DNA of 64,000 nucleotides from UBA8752 sp040261275 (GCA_040261275.1 JBDQOI010000009.1:1-64000), one strand, 5' to 3'; numbered from the stretch's first letter, positions 41,629 through 50,594 are shown. A program made the numbers and translations. The notes: generated by a model not told the origin, from the sequence alone.

Positions 41629-42207
41629 ATGAGTGCAGCGTCCCCTTCATCCCGCGTTCCAGAGGAACTGCGTCGCACAATCATCCAGTACGACGAGCAG
41701 GCGACGGTGTGTCGAAACTTGTTCCTGGACAAGATGCACGATTACGGCACGGCATGGCGCGTACTCCGTCCGCCCTCCTTGACGGATCAGATCTTTATCA
41801 AGGCACAACGCATTCGAACACTGCAGGAGGGAGAAGAGCAGATGGTGGATGAAGGCATTCGACCGGAATTCATCGGCATCGTGAATTACTGCATCATGGC
41901 ATTGATGCAGTTGGACCTTTCTCAGGAAGCCCCCTTGGACTTGCCCGCGGAGGAGACGACGAGGAGATTTGATGCATGCCTGTCCATGACCCGCGACCTC
42001 ATGGTGCGAAAGAACCACGACTACGGCGAGGCTTGGCGGGACATGCGGGTATCCAGTCTCACGGACCTCATCCTCATGAAATTGCTGCGCATCAAACAAT
42101 TGGAAGACCATGGAGGGGAAGCCAAAGTGAGTGAGGGCGTCGATGCGGGATACATGGACATGGCCAATTACGCGCTGTTCGCCTTGATTCACCTCGAAAC
42201 CACGTAA
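41629..42207 (+). CDS. DUF1599 family protein with internal duplication
   Basis: A 192-residue cytoplasmic protein built from two copies of a roughly 70-residue unit: LFLDKMHDYGTAWRVLRPPSLTDQIFIKAQRIR and LMVRKNHDYGEAWRDMRVSSLTDLILMKLLRIK. The pattern (K.HDYG.AWR and SLTD) is the DUF1599 signature, a Bacteroidota family possibly related to the all-alpha NTP pyrophosphatases. No activity is established. It diverges from folP, and the DoxX/BT_3928 gene follows; this gene order is conserved in the phylum as far as I recall. The ATG at 41629 is chosen because the family begins just after it. Confidence 0.88.
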   Translation: MSAASPSSRVPEELRRTIIQYDEQATVCRNLFLDKMHDYGTAWRVLRPPSLTDQIFIKAQRIRTLQEGEEQMVDEGIRPEFIGIVNYCIMALMQLDLSQEAPLDLPAEETTRRFDACLSMTRDLMVRKNHDYGEAWRDMRVSSLTDLILMKLLRIKQLEDHGGEAKVSEGVDAGYMDMANYALFALIHLETT

Positions 42208-42293
42208 TCCACTACGCTCGGTGTTAATCGGAGGTTAATGCACCGTGCAGATAGGCAGTACCGGTGCGAACTTCCCTTCGGAACAGCAATACC

Positions 42294-43673
42294 ATGCGCA
42301 ACCTCCTTCTTTCCCTCGCCAACGTATGTCGCGTGCTGGTTGGCGCCCTTTTCGTGATTTCCGGGCTGATCAAAATCAACGACGCCCTCGGCTTCATGTA
42401 CAAACTTGAGGAGTACTTCGAACCGGGGGCACTCAACCTGGAAGCTTGGGCCCCTTATGCCCTGGAATTGGGCATGCTGGCGAGCATTGGAGAGGTGCTC
42501 CTCGGGGTCGCATTGCTGGTGGGTGCCCTCCCGAGGCTGACGACGGCATTGACCTTGGTGCTCATGATTTTCTTTACCTGGCTCACGTGGTACACGGACC
42601 ATTGTGATCCCTTTGGCAGCAAGATGGTGGTACAGGATGGGATCGAGGTGGAGATCCCCAACCAATGTGTCTTGAGCTGCGGATGTTTCGGTAATGCCAT
42701 CCCGCTGACCCCGCATGAGAGCTTCATCAAGGATCTTGTGCTGCTGGTCCTGTTGCTTCCTGTTTTGTGGGGTGCGTGGACTGGAGGGTATGGTCTGAAT
42801 GAGCAAAAGCGCTCCCTGTGGATGTACACATCTGCCCTGTTGGTGACCTGGCTTTTTGCGGAGACCATGCTGGAGTGGAGCTTTCCCACGCTCTTTCTCG
42901 CCTTGGGACTCGCAGCGGCAGAAGTGGTGAGGCGACGTTGGAAGGGGCAGGGCCAGGAATGGGCCATGGCCGCGGGGGTACTTGTGGTGGCCTTGGGTTT
43001 TCAATTCTATACCCTGCGCCATCTGCCGGTAAAGGACTACCGTCCTTACGCCGTGGGCGAGGACATCAACCGCAACATGGCTTCCGCTGATGAATTGGGA
43101 CTGGATCCCCCGGTTTTTGACAAGGAAGTGCGGTTCTATCACCCGGACACCGGTGCCGACACCACGGTGCTGCAGTCTGCCTACATGGCGGGAAAACTTT
43201 GGCAGGATGAGGCCTTCAAAGCGGTCTATCCCGAAGCGGATTGGGACGGTGCCCGAGAGTTCAAGGTTTCGGAAGGCTATGAACCACTGATTTTCGATTT
43301 GGACGCCACCGATCCCGGGGGCAACAGCCAGCTGTCCGATTTGCTCGGAGAAGGTTATACCCTGCTCCATATTTCGAAGGACCTGGCGGCTTCTGAAGCA
43401 CAGGGTCAAGCGGAGATCAATGCGCTCTTCGCTGATGCCAAAAACAGGGGGTGGAGAACGGCGGCATTGACACCTTCGACCCCAGAGGGTGCGGTGGCAT
43501 TCGCAGCGGAGCATGGTGCAGATTACCCATTCTACACGACGGATCCGACGGAATTGAAAATCATCGTGCGCAACAATCCCGGCGTGGTATTGATACAGGA
43601 CGGGGTGGTTTTGGACAAGTGGGCATGGCGGGATATTCCCCGGTCCTGCGATGCGGCTTTGGGACGGGATTGA
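42294..43673 (+). CDS. DoxX/BT_3928-family membrane protein with C-terminal thioredoxin-like domain
   Basis: A 459-residue protein. The N-terminal half has about eight hydrophobic helices of the DoxX type, starting RVLVGALFVISGLIKINDALGF and including LGMLASIGEVLLGVALLVGAL and ALTLVLMIFFTWLTWY, then a periplasmic Cys-rich loop (CVLSCGCFGNAIPL). The last 110 residues fold-match a thioredoxin-like pattern (YTLLHISKDL, WRTAALTP, YPFYTTDPTELKIIVRNNPGVVLIQDG) but lack a CxxC active site. This is the BT_3928 family of Bacteroidota, role unknown, possibly redox or envelope maintenance. The ATG at 42294 leads straight to the first helix. The stop overlaps the next gene start (TGATG). Confidence 0.85.
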   Translation: MRNLLLSLANVCRVLVGALFVISGLIKINDALGFMYKLEEYFEPGALNLEAWAPYALELGMLASIGEVLLGVALLVGALPRLTTALTLVLMIFFTWLTWYTDHCDPFGSKMVVQDGIEVEIPNQCVLSCGCFGNAIPLTPHESFIKDLVLLVLLLPVLWGAWTGGYGLNEQKRSLWMYTSALLVTWLFAETMLEWSFPTLFLALGLAAAEVVRRRWKGQGQEWAMAAGVLVVALGFQFYTLRHLPVKDYRPYAVGEDINRNMASADELGLDPPVFDKEVRFYHPDTGADTTVLQSAYMAGKLWQDEAFKAVYPEADWDGAREFKVSEGYEPLIFDLDATDPGGNSQLSDLLGEGYTLLHISKDLAASEAQGQAEINALFADAKNRGWRTAALTPSTPEGAVAFAAEHGADYPFYTTDPTELKIIVRNNPGVVLIQDGVVLDKWAWRDIPRSCDAALGRD

Positions 43674-44680
43674 TGGCCCCTGGTTTCCGCATGGGTGCCG
43701 TGAAGGCAATGAGGGGTGTGGCGGTTCTATGGGGGAGCTTTACGCTGGTTTTCTTGATTTTCTCCGCCGTTCCCGACCCGGCCAGACAGTTGGCGGGCCA
43801 GCAGGCGGATCCCGAGGTCATTGCGGACATCAGGGCGCAGTTTGGCTTGGACAAACCGCTCGGGGTTCGGTATCTCCATGCGTTGGGCGACCTTGCTCCT
43901 GTGGGCCCGAATGCGCAGGGGCGTTGGCAATTTAGAGCGCCATCCCTAGGGCGCAGTTTCGTTCGTCCGCAATCGGTGATGGAACTGTTGGCAGAGGCCT
44001 TGCCCGCCACTGTGATTCTGGCCGCTGTAGCCTTGTCGTTTGCTGTGGTATTGGGATTGCCGATGGGGCTGCTCGCCGCCCGTCGACCCGGCGGTGCGTT
44101 TGACCGAATCGCAGTGGGAGGGAGCATCCTGGGGATGAGTGCCCCCTCTTTTTTCATGGCCATTCTCATCGGGTACGCCTTTGCCGTCCGTTGGGGAGCC
44201 TGGACAGGGCTTCCGCTGACCGGCAGCCTGTATGACCTGAATGCAGACGGTCAAATCGTCATTTCAGCCCGGAATCTGATCCTTCCCGCCCTGACCTTGG
44301 GATTGCGGCCGCTGGCGGTGCTGTCCCAATTGATGCGGGGAGCCGCACTGGATGTTTTGGGGGCGCCACACATAAGAACGGCGCGGGCATTCGGCGCGAC
44401 AGAGGGTCAAGTCATGTGGAGGCACGTCTTGCGCAATGCCCTCAATCCCGTGGTCACCGCAGCGAGCGGATGGCTCGCACAGATGTTGGCGGGCGCGGTT
44501 TTTGTGGAGTTCGTGTTTGGCTGGAGAGGACTTGGCTTCCTGCTGTTCGAAGCACTCGAGCAGCACGACCTGCCCGTGGTCATGGGGGGCGTCCTGCTGG
44601 TGGCCTTCACCTTCGTGTTGGTCAACGCCTTATCGGACCTGTCCTATCGTTGGCTGGACCCTCGGGCAGTTCAAGCCTGA
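43673..44680 (+). CDS. DppB/OppB-type ABC transporter permease
   Basis: A 335-residue inner-membrane permease of the peptide/nickel ABC import family. Helices include VAVLWGSFTLVFLIFSAVPDPA, VILAAVALSFAVVLGLPMGLLA, ILGMSAPSFFMAILIGYAFAV and LAGAVFVEFVFGWRGLGFLLFEAL. The EAA-type cytoplasmic coupling loop is RTARAFGATEGQVMWRHVLRNALNP. Substrate is probably an oligopeptide, but no periplasmic binding protein, DppC partner or ATPase lies nearby, so its system is incomplete in this window. Its start overlaps the DoxX stop and its end overlaps the aminotransferase gene on the other strand by 10 bases. Confidence 0.9.
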   Translation: MAPGFRMGAVKAMRGVAVLWGSFTLVFLIFSAVPDPARQLAGQQADPEVIADIRAQFGLDKPLGVRYLHALGDLAPVGPNAQGRWQFRAPSLGRSFVRPQSVMELLAEALPATVILAAVALSFAVVLGLPMGLLAARRPGGAFDRIAVGGSILGMSAPSFFMAILIGYAFAVRWGAWTGLPLTGSLYDLNADGQIVISARNLILPALTLGLRPLAVLSQLMRGAALDVLGAPHIRTARAFGATEGQVMWRHVLRNALNPVVTAASGWLAQMLAGAVFVEFVFGWRGLGFLLFEALEQHDLPVVMGGVLLVAFTFVLVNALSDLSYRWLDPRAVQA

Positions 44681-45534
44681 AGTTGCGCATCTACCCGTGC
44701 GTTCAAGGAGCGCACCAAAGCCTGTGTCGTTTGGTTGTAATACCGCTTGGTCCGATAACTGCCCACCCACTGGAGTCCTTGCACAGCATTTGAAAGGAAC
44801 ACTTCGTCAGCGACGAGCATATTCTGAGGAGTGAGGTTGCATTCGTAGACCTTCATGCCGGCTTCCAGGGCCAGGTTGATGATCTCCGCCCGCATGACCC
44901 CTGCAGTGGCTCCTCCATCAAGACCAGGGGTGTAGAGGACGCCATTGGACACAAGAAACAGGTTCGAAGCCGTACTCTCGATGATGCCCATCCGGTCATT
45001 CTGGATCAGAGCGGTATCCAGGTTGTTCTCCTGCGCCCACAAACCGCTTTGGATGTAAATGTTGGCTGCCAAGTTCTTGAACCGGGTCAAGTGGTTCGGC
45101 GTGCACTTCATCTCCGGGTAAATGTCCACAGATAGGCCCTTCTCATTCAGGCAATACTCCGAAGCGGACAATGACTCCGCCGTCATCACAACATCGAGTT
45201 GATTGTCGTCCGGGGCGTAATATCCGCCGCCCCTGCGACTCAGTGTCATTCGAACGCGCGCCGAGCCCGAAATCCCCAGGGCTTCGAGAAGCTTGAGGAT
45301 GTCCTTCCGGATGCTCGACGGATTGAAGCCCAGCGGGGCGTGAATGCGATGGGCCTTCAAGCCTTGCCGAATGCGCTCGAAATGATTGTCCAGGAACAGG
45401 GGGGTACCCTGCGTCACACGGAGGGTCTCGAAAATACCATCGGCGTAGAGGAAGGCCCGGTTTCCCGGCGCGATAACGGGAGGGTCATCCCCTTCGCATT
45501 TCCTGATTTCTCCGTTGTACAGCAGTGCGGACAC
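44671..45534 (-). CDS. class IV PLP-dependent aminotransferase, possibly aminodeoxychorismate lyase
   Basis: A 287-residue fold-type IV PLP enzyme. Visible: FLYADGIFETLRV, FLDNHFERIRQGL, the likely Schiff-base Lys in LTRFKNLAANIY, the PLP-phosphate-binding ESTASNLFLV, and GATAGVMR. The same fold includes 4-amino-4-deoxychorismate lyase (PabC), branched-chain and D-amino-acid aminotransferases; the sequence is closest in plan to PabC-like members. The nearby folP makes a folate role attractive but is not proof. Translation starts at GTG 45534. It faces the DppB gene tail to tail with a short overlap. Confidence 0.82.
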   Translation of the reverse strand: MSALLYNGEIRKCEGDDPPVIAPGNRAFLYADGIFETLRVTQGTPLFLDNHFERIRQGLKAHRIHAPLGFNPSSIRKDILKLLEALGISGSARVRMTLSRRGGGYYAPDDNQLDVVMTAESLSASEYCLNEKGLSVDIYPEMKCTPNHLTRFKNLAANIYIQSGLWAQENNLDTALIQNDRMGIIESTASNLFLVSNGVLYTPGLDGGATAGVMRAEIINLALEAGMKVYECNLTPQNMLVADEVFLSNAVQGLQWVGSYRTKRYYNQTTQALVRSLNARVDAQLQA

Positions 45535-45543
45535 GCGGCGAAA

Positions 45544-46080
45544 TTAAGGGCGGAAGGTCAGCGGCACCGACATCCAATCCGAAAGGGGGGCATTGGGGGC
45601 AATGAGAACGCCGTGGCGCACGCCAGCGCCCAGAGCGCACTCAATGTCCCGCGCCTTGTCGCCGAACATCCAACATGCCGAGGCGTCCAGACCATGTCGG
45701 GCCAAGGCCCGCTCCACCATCAAAGAACCGGGCTTCCGGCTCAAGCTGCGGCCGTAGTCGGGATGATGAGGGCTGTAGAGGATGTCGTCAATCGGAGCGC
45801 CGCACATCTCGGATTGTTCCCGCAGGTGATGGTGAATGCGGCTCACCGCATCGTGGGTGTATCGGCCCTTCGCAATGCCGCCCTGATTGGTGATGACAAT
45901 CAACTTGAAGCCCGCATCGCGCCAAATTTTCATCGTTTCCAAGGCCGTGGGCAGGAGATGGAATTCCTCCAGGCAGGTTGTGTAGTCACCCGGATCGTGA
46001 TTGATGACCCCGTCTCGATCCAGCAGGATGGCCTTGTTCTTGACTTGAGCGGAGCGGCTCATGGCGTCTTGAGGATTCAT
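45544..46080 (-). CDS. HAD-family histidinol/heptose-bisphosphate phosphatase, GmhB-like
   Basis: A 178-residue HAD phosphatase of the GmhB/HisB-N type: motif I LLDRDGVINHDPGDY, motif II VITNQGGIAKGRY, motif III Lys in SRKPGSL, and motif IV FGDKARDIECAL. GmhB removes the C7 phosphate from heptose bisphosphate in LPS core synthesis. The usual zinc-binding loop, with Cys at three positions around YCPHHP and CxCRKP, here reads YSPHHP and SLSRKP, so all three Cys are Ser. The protein may work without zinc or on another substrate. Alternative ATG at 46062. It lies 3 bases from the CsaA-like gene on the same strand. Confidence 0.8.
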   Translation of the reverse strand: MNPQDAMSRSAQVKNKAILLDRDGVINHDPGDYTTCLEEFHLLPTALETMKIWRDAGFKLIVITNQGGIAKGRYTHDAVSRIHHHLREQSEMCGAPIDDILYSPHHPDYGRSLSRKPGSLMVERALARHGLDASACWMFGDKARDIECALGAGVRHGVLIAPNAPLSDWMSVPLTFRP

Positions 46081-46083
46081 GGT

Positions 46084-46425
46084 TCAGGAAACAGGTGTGC
46101 CGGGTGGGGAATGCAATGGAACCTCCAGCAGGTTCACTCCTTCATCGTCCACCGCACCCAGCACCAGACAATGGCTTTGATGGCTTCCTACCTGCTTTGC
46201 GGGCAGGTTGACCACGGCAGCGATGCGCTTGCCGGGCAGGTCATCTGCGGCGTAGCGATCGGTGATTTGCGCGGTGGATTTGAGCACGCCCAGCGCTCCG
46301 AAATCAATCTGGAGCACATAGGCAGGACGCCGGGCACCTTCGAGAGGAAGGGCGGACAGAACGTGCCCCACTCGGATGTCACAAGCGCGGAATACATCGG
46401 GATCAATGGTGGCCTTGGTTTCCAT
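46084..46425 (-). CDS. tRNA-binding-domain protein (CsaA-like)
   Basis: A 113-residue protein made of a single OB-fold tRNA-binding domain of the type in MetRS C-termini and Arc1p/CsaA: FRACDIRVGHVLSALPLEGARRPAYVLQIDFG, KSTAQITDRY, GKRIAAVVNLPAKQVGSHQSHCLVLGA and VNLLEVPLHSPPGTPV. CsaA is regarded as an export-linked chaperone, but the domain may equally bind tRNA. The start is the ATG at 46425; an upstream in-frame TTG is less likely. It is followed 3 bases later by the GmhB-like gene. Confidence 0.9.
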   Translation of the reverse strand: METKATIDPDVFRACDIRVGHVLSALPLEGARRPAYVLQIDFGALGVLKSTAQITDRYAADDLPGKRIAAVVNLPAKQVGSHQSHCLVLGAVDDEGVNLLEVPLHSPPGTPVS

Positions 46426-46490
46426 GCTCAAGTGCTTTGTGGACAGTCCATGCCCGAAAAATAGGGGGCGTTGCCGATTAACTTGGCGGC

Positions 46491-49400
46491 ATGGAAGAGG
46501 GAAAGGCTCAATCGGAGAATTGGAGGCATTGGCTTCGCGTGGTCAACGAGCAGGCGAGAGGGGTGGAGCCCATCACCGACGTAACCTTGGAGGAGGGGTT
46601 GAGGGTCCCGGTCTATCAACCCATACGTGCCGTGTCGTCGGTGCGGCCCCGAACGGAAGGTGCATGGAAAATCCGGTCTACGGTTCATCGCGCCGATCGC
46701 GTCATGCCCGCCCTGCATTCCGGGACGGAAGTCTTGCGCGCGGTGGGATGCGACAACCCCGAGGTTTGGATGGACGGCGTGGAGATGGCCTATCTCGAGG
46801 TCGAATATTCGGGGGAGGTGGATCTGACCCGCCTGGTTGGCGCGGGAAAGCTTCCCCACCAGGGCGGAGTCTTGATGGATTGGCGTCACGTGGACGGCAA
46901 GGACGGTTGGGAGCGTCACCTGTCGGCAGTGGATGCCGCCGCCGGAAATTCCCGCCTGCGCATCGCGCAATTGAGCGACCCCAGGCTGGAGGGAACCGTC
47001 TGCTCCACTTCGGCGGCATTGGCCTGGCTGGCAAAGGCATGCCGAGAGTGGGCGCAATGGGGTCTCGGTCCGTTGGAACGAATTTCACTGGACCTGATGT
47101 TGGACACCGATCCCGTGGTGGGCATGGCCGCAGCGGAAGCCCTCAAGAGGCTCTTGATCAAGGGAGGCAATGGCGACTCATGGCCCCGAATTACAGGGGT
47201 TGTAGGAAATCAAAACATGGACGTGGCGGCAGGAAGGGAGAACCTCGTCCGGTGCACGGTTGGATTGACGTCGGGCGCCCTTTCGGGTTTTGGCGCATTG
47301 GATGCAGGCTATCCTGCGAAGGGCTTCGCTGAAACTCCAGATCTTCCCGACGCGGAAAAGTGGGCGCGCAACGCGCTCCATTTGCTTCGCGCCGAGAGTG
47401 GGTTGTCGGATGTGGGCGGGAGGGTGTCTTCTCTCGTAGATACGCTCGCTGATGCGCTGGTTGGCGCGGCGCTTGGACATCTCTTGGAGTGGGAGGGGTC
47501 ATCTACTTTGATGCTGCTGGAATCCGGAGACCTTTCACGGACCGAAAATTCAGAACAGGTACCGCCGGATGCCGAACGGAAGGGGAAGGAGTCAGAAGAC
47601 ATCCCAGGACTTTGGCCCTATCTGCGCGGTCCCTACGCGAGCATGTATACCCATCGGCCTTGGACCATTCGCCAATACGCGGGATTCAGCACGGCTGAAG
47701 CGTCCAACGCTTTTTACCGCAGAAACCTGGCAGCCGGACAGAAGGGGCTCAGTGTGGCCTTCGATTTGGCAACGCATCGTGGGTATGACAGCGATCATCC
47801 CCGGGTTTCAGGGGATGTCGGCAAGGCGGGAGTGGCCATTGACAGCGTGGACGATATGAAACGGCTGTTCCAGGGAATCCCCCTCGATGCCATGTCCGTT
47901 TCCATGACCATGAATGGAGCGGTCTTGCCCATCATGGCCTTTTACATCGTCGCCGCCGAGGAGCAAGGAGTGTCCACCTCGGCCTTGTCCGGGACCATTC
48001 AGAATGACATCTTGAAGGAGTTCATGGTCCGGAACACCTTCATTTATCCTCCGGTACCGAGCATGCGCATCATCAGCGACATTTTCGGCTACACATCCCG
48101 GAACATGCCGAAGTTCAATTCCATCAGCATCTCCGGTTATCACATGCAGGAGGCCGGAGCCACGCCGGAACTCGAATTGGCCTACACCATTGCCAACGGT
48201 CTTTCCTATGTGCGCGCCGGCCTTGAGGCGGGCTTGCTCATCGATGACTTCGCTCCGAGGTTGAGCTTTTTCTGGGGAATCGGAATGGATCTCATTTCTG
48301 AGGTCGCCAAGCTGAGGGCCGGTCGGCTCTTGTGGGCGCGGCACATGGCTCAATTTGGCCCTTCCCATCCTCGGTCCTCCATGCTCCGCACGCATTGTCA
48401 GACGAGCGGCTGGACCTTGACGGAGCAAGATCCGCTGAACAATGTGGGGCGCACCGCCATCGAGGCGCTCGCGGCGGTCTGGGGCGGGACGCAAAGCCTG
48501 CATACCAACTCCCTGGATGAGGCGATTGCTCTGCCCACTGACGACACAGCGAAGGTGGCGCGAAACACCCAGCTGATTTTGCAACAGGAGAGCGGTACCT
48601 CAAGATGGGTAGATCCAATGGGAGGCGATGCTTGGGTGGAAAAACGGACCGCGGAATTGGTAGAGGCGGCAGATGCCATCATCCGCGAAATGGCAGATGC
48701 AGGAGGCATGCCGATGGCCATAGAGCAAGGCCTGCCCATGCGTGGAATCGAGACGGCAGCAGCTGAGAAGCAATCCCGGATCGATGCTGGAGAGGATCAG
48801 ATTGTGGGGTTGAACTTGTATCCCGGGCGTGCGCCGGAGGAAATGGAGGTGTTGAAAGTAGATCATCACGCTGTGCTGGAGGGGCAGACCGAGCGACTGG
48901 ATCAGCTGCGAAAGGAGCGCGATGGAGAGGCGGTGGTCGCCGCACTGGCCGAATTGAAGAGGGGGGCAGAACAAGGTGGAAACCTGCTGGATGCTGCAGT
49001 TCATGCTGCGCGCGTTCGCTGCACCCTAGGTGAGATTTCCGGCGCTGTGGAAGATGTCTTCGGGCGGCATGTGCCTGTGAATCGACCCGTTCGCGGTATT
49101 TTCCGCAAAAACCTCGGGGAACGTGAGGAATTCAGAACAGCCGTGGAAAAAGCTGCAAAATTCGCCGAGCGCGTAGGCAGACAGCCTCGAATTCTTGTGG
49201 CCAAGATGGGACAGGACGGTCATGACAGAGGAGCAAAGGTGATCGCCAGCGCTTTTGCCGACTTGGGATTCGACGTGGACCTCGGGTCGCTCTTCCAAAC
49301 ACCGGAGGAAGTGGCCCGACAGGCCATAGAGAACGATGTGCACGTCATCGGAGTATCCACATTGGCTGCGGGCCACCTCGCCTTGGTGCCCACGTTGGTG

Positions 49401-49577
49401 AATGCCTTGGTGAAAGCCGGAAGAGAGGACATGCTGGTCGTGGTGGGGGGCGTGATTCCACGATCGGACTACGACGCTTTGTACGGTGCTGGCGTGACCG
49501 CCATTTTCGGTCCGGGTACTCCTGTTGTTCAATCGGCCACGCGAATACTGGACCTTCTTCTCGAAGGTTATTCCTGA
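46491..49577 (+). CDS. methylmalonyl-CoA mutase, small-subunit-like domain fused to large subunit
   Basis: A 1,028-residue protein combining two normally separate subunits. Residues 1-about 375 resemble the MutA small subunit (N-terminal WRHWLRVVNEQARGVEP, VPVYQPI, an incomplete TIM barrel without B12-binding residues). From GLWPYLRGPYASMYTHRPWTIRQYAGFSTAEASNAFYRR onward it is a full MutB/ScpA large subunit: TTSWT..-type substrate barrel (AFDLATHRGYDSDHPR, HCQTSGWTLTEQDPLNN), and the C-terminal cobalamin domain with GQDGHDRGAKVIA holding the DxHxxG lower ligand His. It interconverts methylmalonyl-CoA and succinyl-CoA in propionate metabolism. No meaB chaperone gene is nearby. Divergent from csaA with 65 bases between starts. 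Confidence 0.88.
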   Translation: MEEGKAQSENWRHWLRVVNEQARGVEPITDVTLEEGLRVPVYQPIRAVSSVRPRTEGAWKIRSTVHRADRVMPALHSGTEVLRAVGCDNPEVWMDGVEMAYLEVEYSGEVDLTRLVGAGKLPHQGGVLMDWRHVDGKDGWERHLSAVDAAAGNSRLRIAQLSDPRLEGTVCSTSAALAWLAKACREWAQWGLGPLERISLDLMLDTDPVVGMAAAEALKRLLIKGGNGDSWPRITGVVGNQNMDVAAGRENLVRCTVGLTSGALSGFGALDAGYPAKGFAETPDLPDAEKWARNALHLLRAESGLSDVGGRVSSLVDTLADALVGAALGHLLEWEGSSTLMLLESGDLSRTENSEQVPPDAERKGKESEDIPGLWPYLRGPYASMYTHRPWTIRQYAGFSTAEASNAFYRRNLAAGQKGLSVAFDLATHRGYDSDHPRVSGDVGKAGVAIDSVDDMKRLFQGIPLDAMSVSMTMNGAVLPIMAFYIVAAEEQGVSTSALSGTIQNDILKEFMVRNTFIYPPVPSMRIISDIFGYTSRNMPKFNSISISGYHMQEAGATPELELAYTIANGLSYVRAGLEAGLLIDDFAPRLSFFWGIGMDLISEVAKLRAGRLLWARHMAQFGPSHPRSSMLRTHCQTSGWTLTEQDPLNNVGRTAIEALAAVWGGTQSLHTNSLDEAIALPTDDTAKVARNTQLILQQESGTSRWVDPMGGDAWVEKRTAELVEAADAIIREMADAGGMPMAIEQGLPMRGIETAAAEKQSRIDAGEDQIVGLNLYPGRAPEEMEVLKVDHHAVLEGQTERLDQLRKERDGEAVVAALAELKRGAEQGGNLLDAAVHAARVRCTLGEISGAVEDVFGRHVPVNRPVRGIFRKNLGEREEFRTAVEKAAKFAERVGRQPRILVAKMGQDGHDRGAKVIASAFADLGFDVDLGSLFQTPEEVARQAIENDVHVIGVSTLAAGHLALVPTLVNALVKAGREDMLVVVGGVIPRSDYDALYGAGVTAIFGPGTPVVQSATRILDLLLEGYS

Positions 49578-49581
49578 GGGC

Positions 49582-50556
49582 TCAATGGCCGCTCGTTCCG
49601 AGGTCCTCGACGGGGTAGCGATACCCCCGAAGGATGTCTTCAGCAGCCATGGAGGGTTTACCGGCGAGCTGGGCGGTGCGAAGTAGAATCGGATGGCTCC
49701 CGGTTCCCACCCACCAAGGGCCACCTGCAGTATGGCATTGCCCTGGTTCCAGTTTCGGCAGGTCCGGGTAAGACGAGGGAACCTCGACCTCATGCACCTT
49801 GAAGGTGGCGCCGTTGAGCGTGCTCCACGCGCCGGGAAATGGGGTCATGCCGCGAATGAAGTCCCGAACCTGCTCTGCGGGTCGACGCCAATCCACACGG
49901 CCATCCTGTCGAAAGAGCTTGGGTGCCTCCTTTTCATTCCCCGCGATCAATCGATCTTGTGGAATCCCTTGGATGTACCCTTCAGCCAGGGTATTCAATG
50001 TATCCACCAGCAGCCCCGCCCCCTCTTCCATCAGTCTGCCATAGATGACGCCCGCAGTGTCATCGGGATGAATGACACAGGCCCGTTGCAGCAGCAGGGC
50101 ACCGGTATCGATTTCCCGAGTGATGAAGAAGGAGGTTACACCGGTGCGGGAAGCACCTGAGGCGACGGCATGTTGGATGGGAGCAGCCCCCCGAAAGTTG
50201 GGAAGTAGGCTCCCATGGACATTGATGGTGCCCAATCGGGGCCGATTCCAGACCACCTCCGGAAGCATCCTGAAAGCCACGACACAGTAAACATCAGCCT
50301 GCCATTGGTCCAACTGGGCAAGAAAATCTGCGGATTTCAATTTTTCGGGCTGGGCCAAGGGAAGTCCCAATTCCACAGCCGCGCGCTTCACGGCAGATTC
50401 CGAAACGCGCTGTCCTCTGCCGGCGGGCTTGTCGGGGGCCGTGACCACACCTGCCACCTGGTGGTCGCTCTCGTGCACCGCCCGCAATCCGGCCTCGGCA
50501 AAGTCGGGAGTGCCAAAGAAGACGATGCGCAGGGAAGGGGTGGAGCGGTCGTTCAC
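49582..50556 (-). CDS. fmt: methionyl-tRNA formyltransferase
   Basis: Fmt transfers a formyl group from 10-formyl-THF to Met-tRNA for translation initiation. The 324-residue protein has the catalytic domain with LRIVFFGTPDFAEA, INVHGSLLPNFRGAAPIQHA (the SLLP loop with the catalytic Asn/His region) and EIDTGALLLQ, and the C-terminal OB-like domain with the linker RPAEQVRDFIRGMTPFPGAWS. No ATG lies at the N terminus: a GTG at 50556 and a TTG at 50565 are the in-frame options, and I chose the GTG. It converges on the methylmalonyl-CoA mutase gene with only four bases between. Confidence 0.93.
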   Translation of the reverse strand: MNDRSTPSLRIVFFGTPDFAEAGLRAVHESDHQVAGVVTAPDKPAGRGQRVSESAVKRAAVELGLPLAQPEKLKSADFLAQLDQWQADVYCVVAFRMLPEVVWNRPRLGTINVHGSLLPNFRGAAPIQHAVASGASRTGVTSFFITREIDTGALLLQRACVIHPDDTAGVIYGRLMEEGAGLLVDTLNTLAEGYIQGIPQDRLIAGNEKEAPKLFRQDGRVDWRRPAEQVRDFIRGMTPFPGAWSTLNGATFKVHEVEVPSSYPDLPKLEPGQCHTAGGPWWVGTGSHPILLRTAQLAGKPSMAAEDILRGYRYPVEDLGTSGH

Positions 50557-50594
50557 GCGGCGCAAAGGTAATTCTCGGGCTTCGGCCTACGCAC

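Noticed and set aside
42189..43709. A 506-residue minus-strand open frame over the DoxX gene
   Set aside because: It lacks any hydrophobic or catalytic pattern, while the plus-strand protein shows ordered membrane helices.
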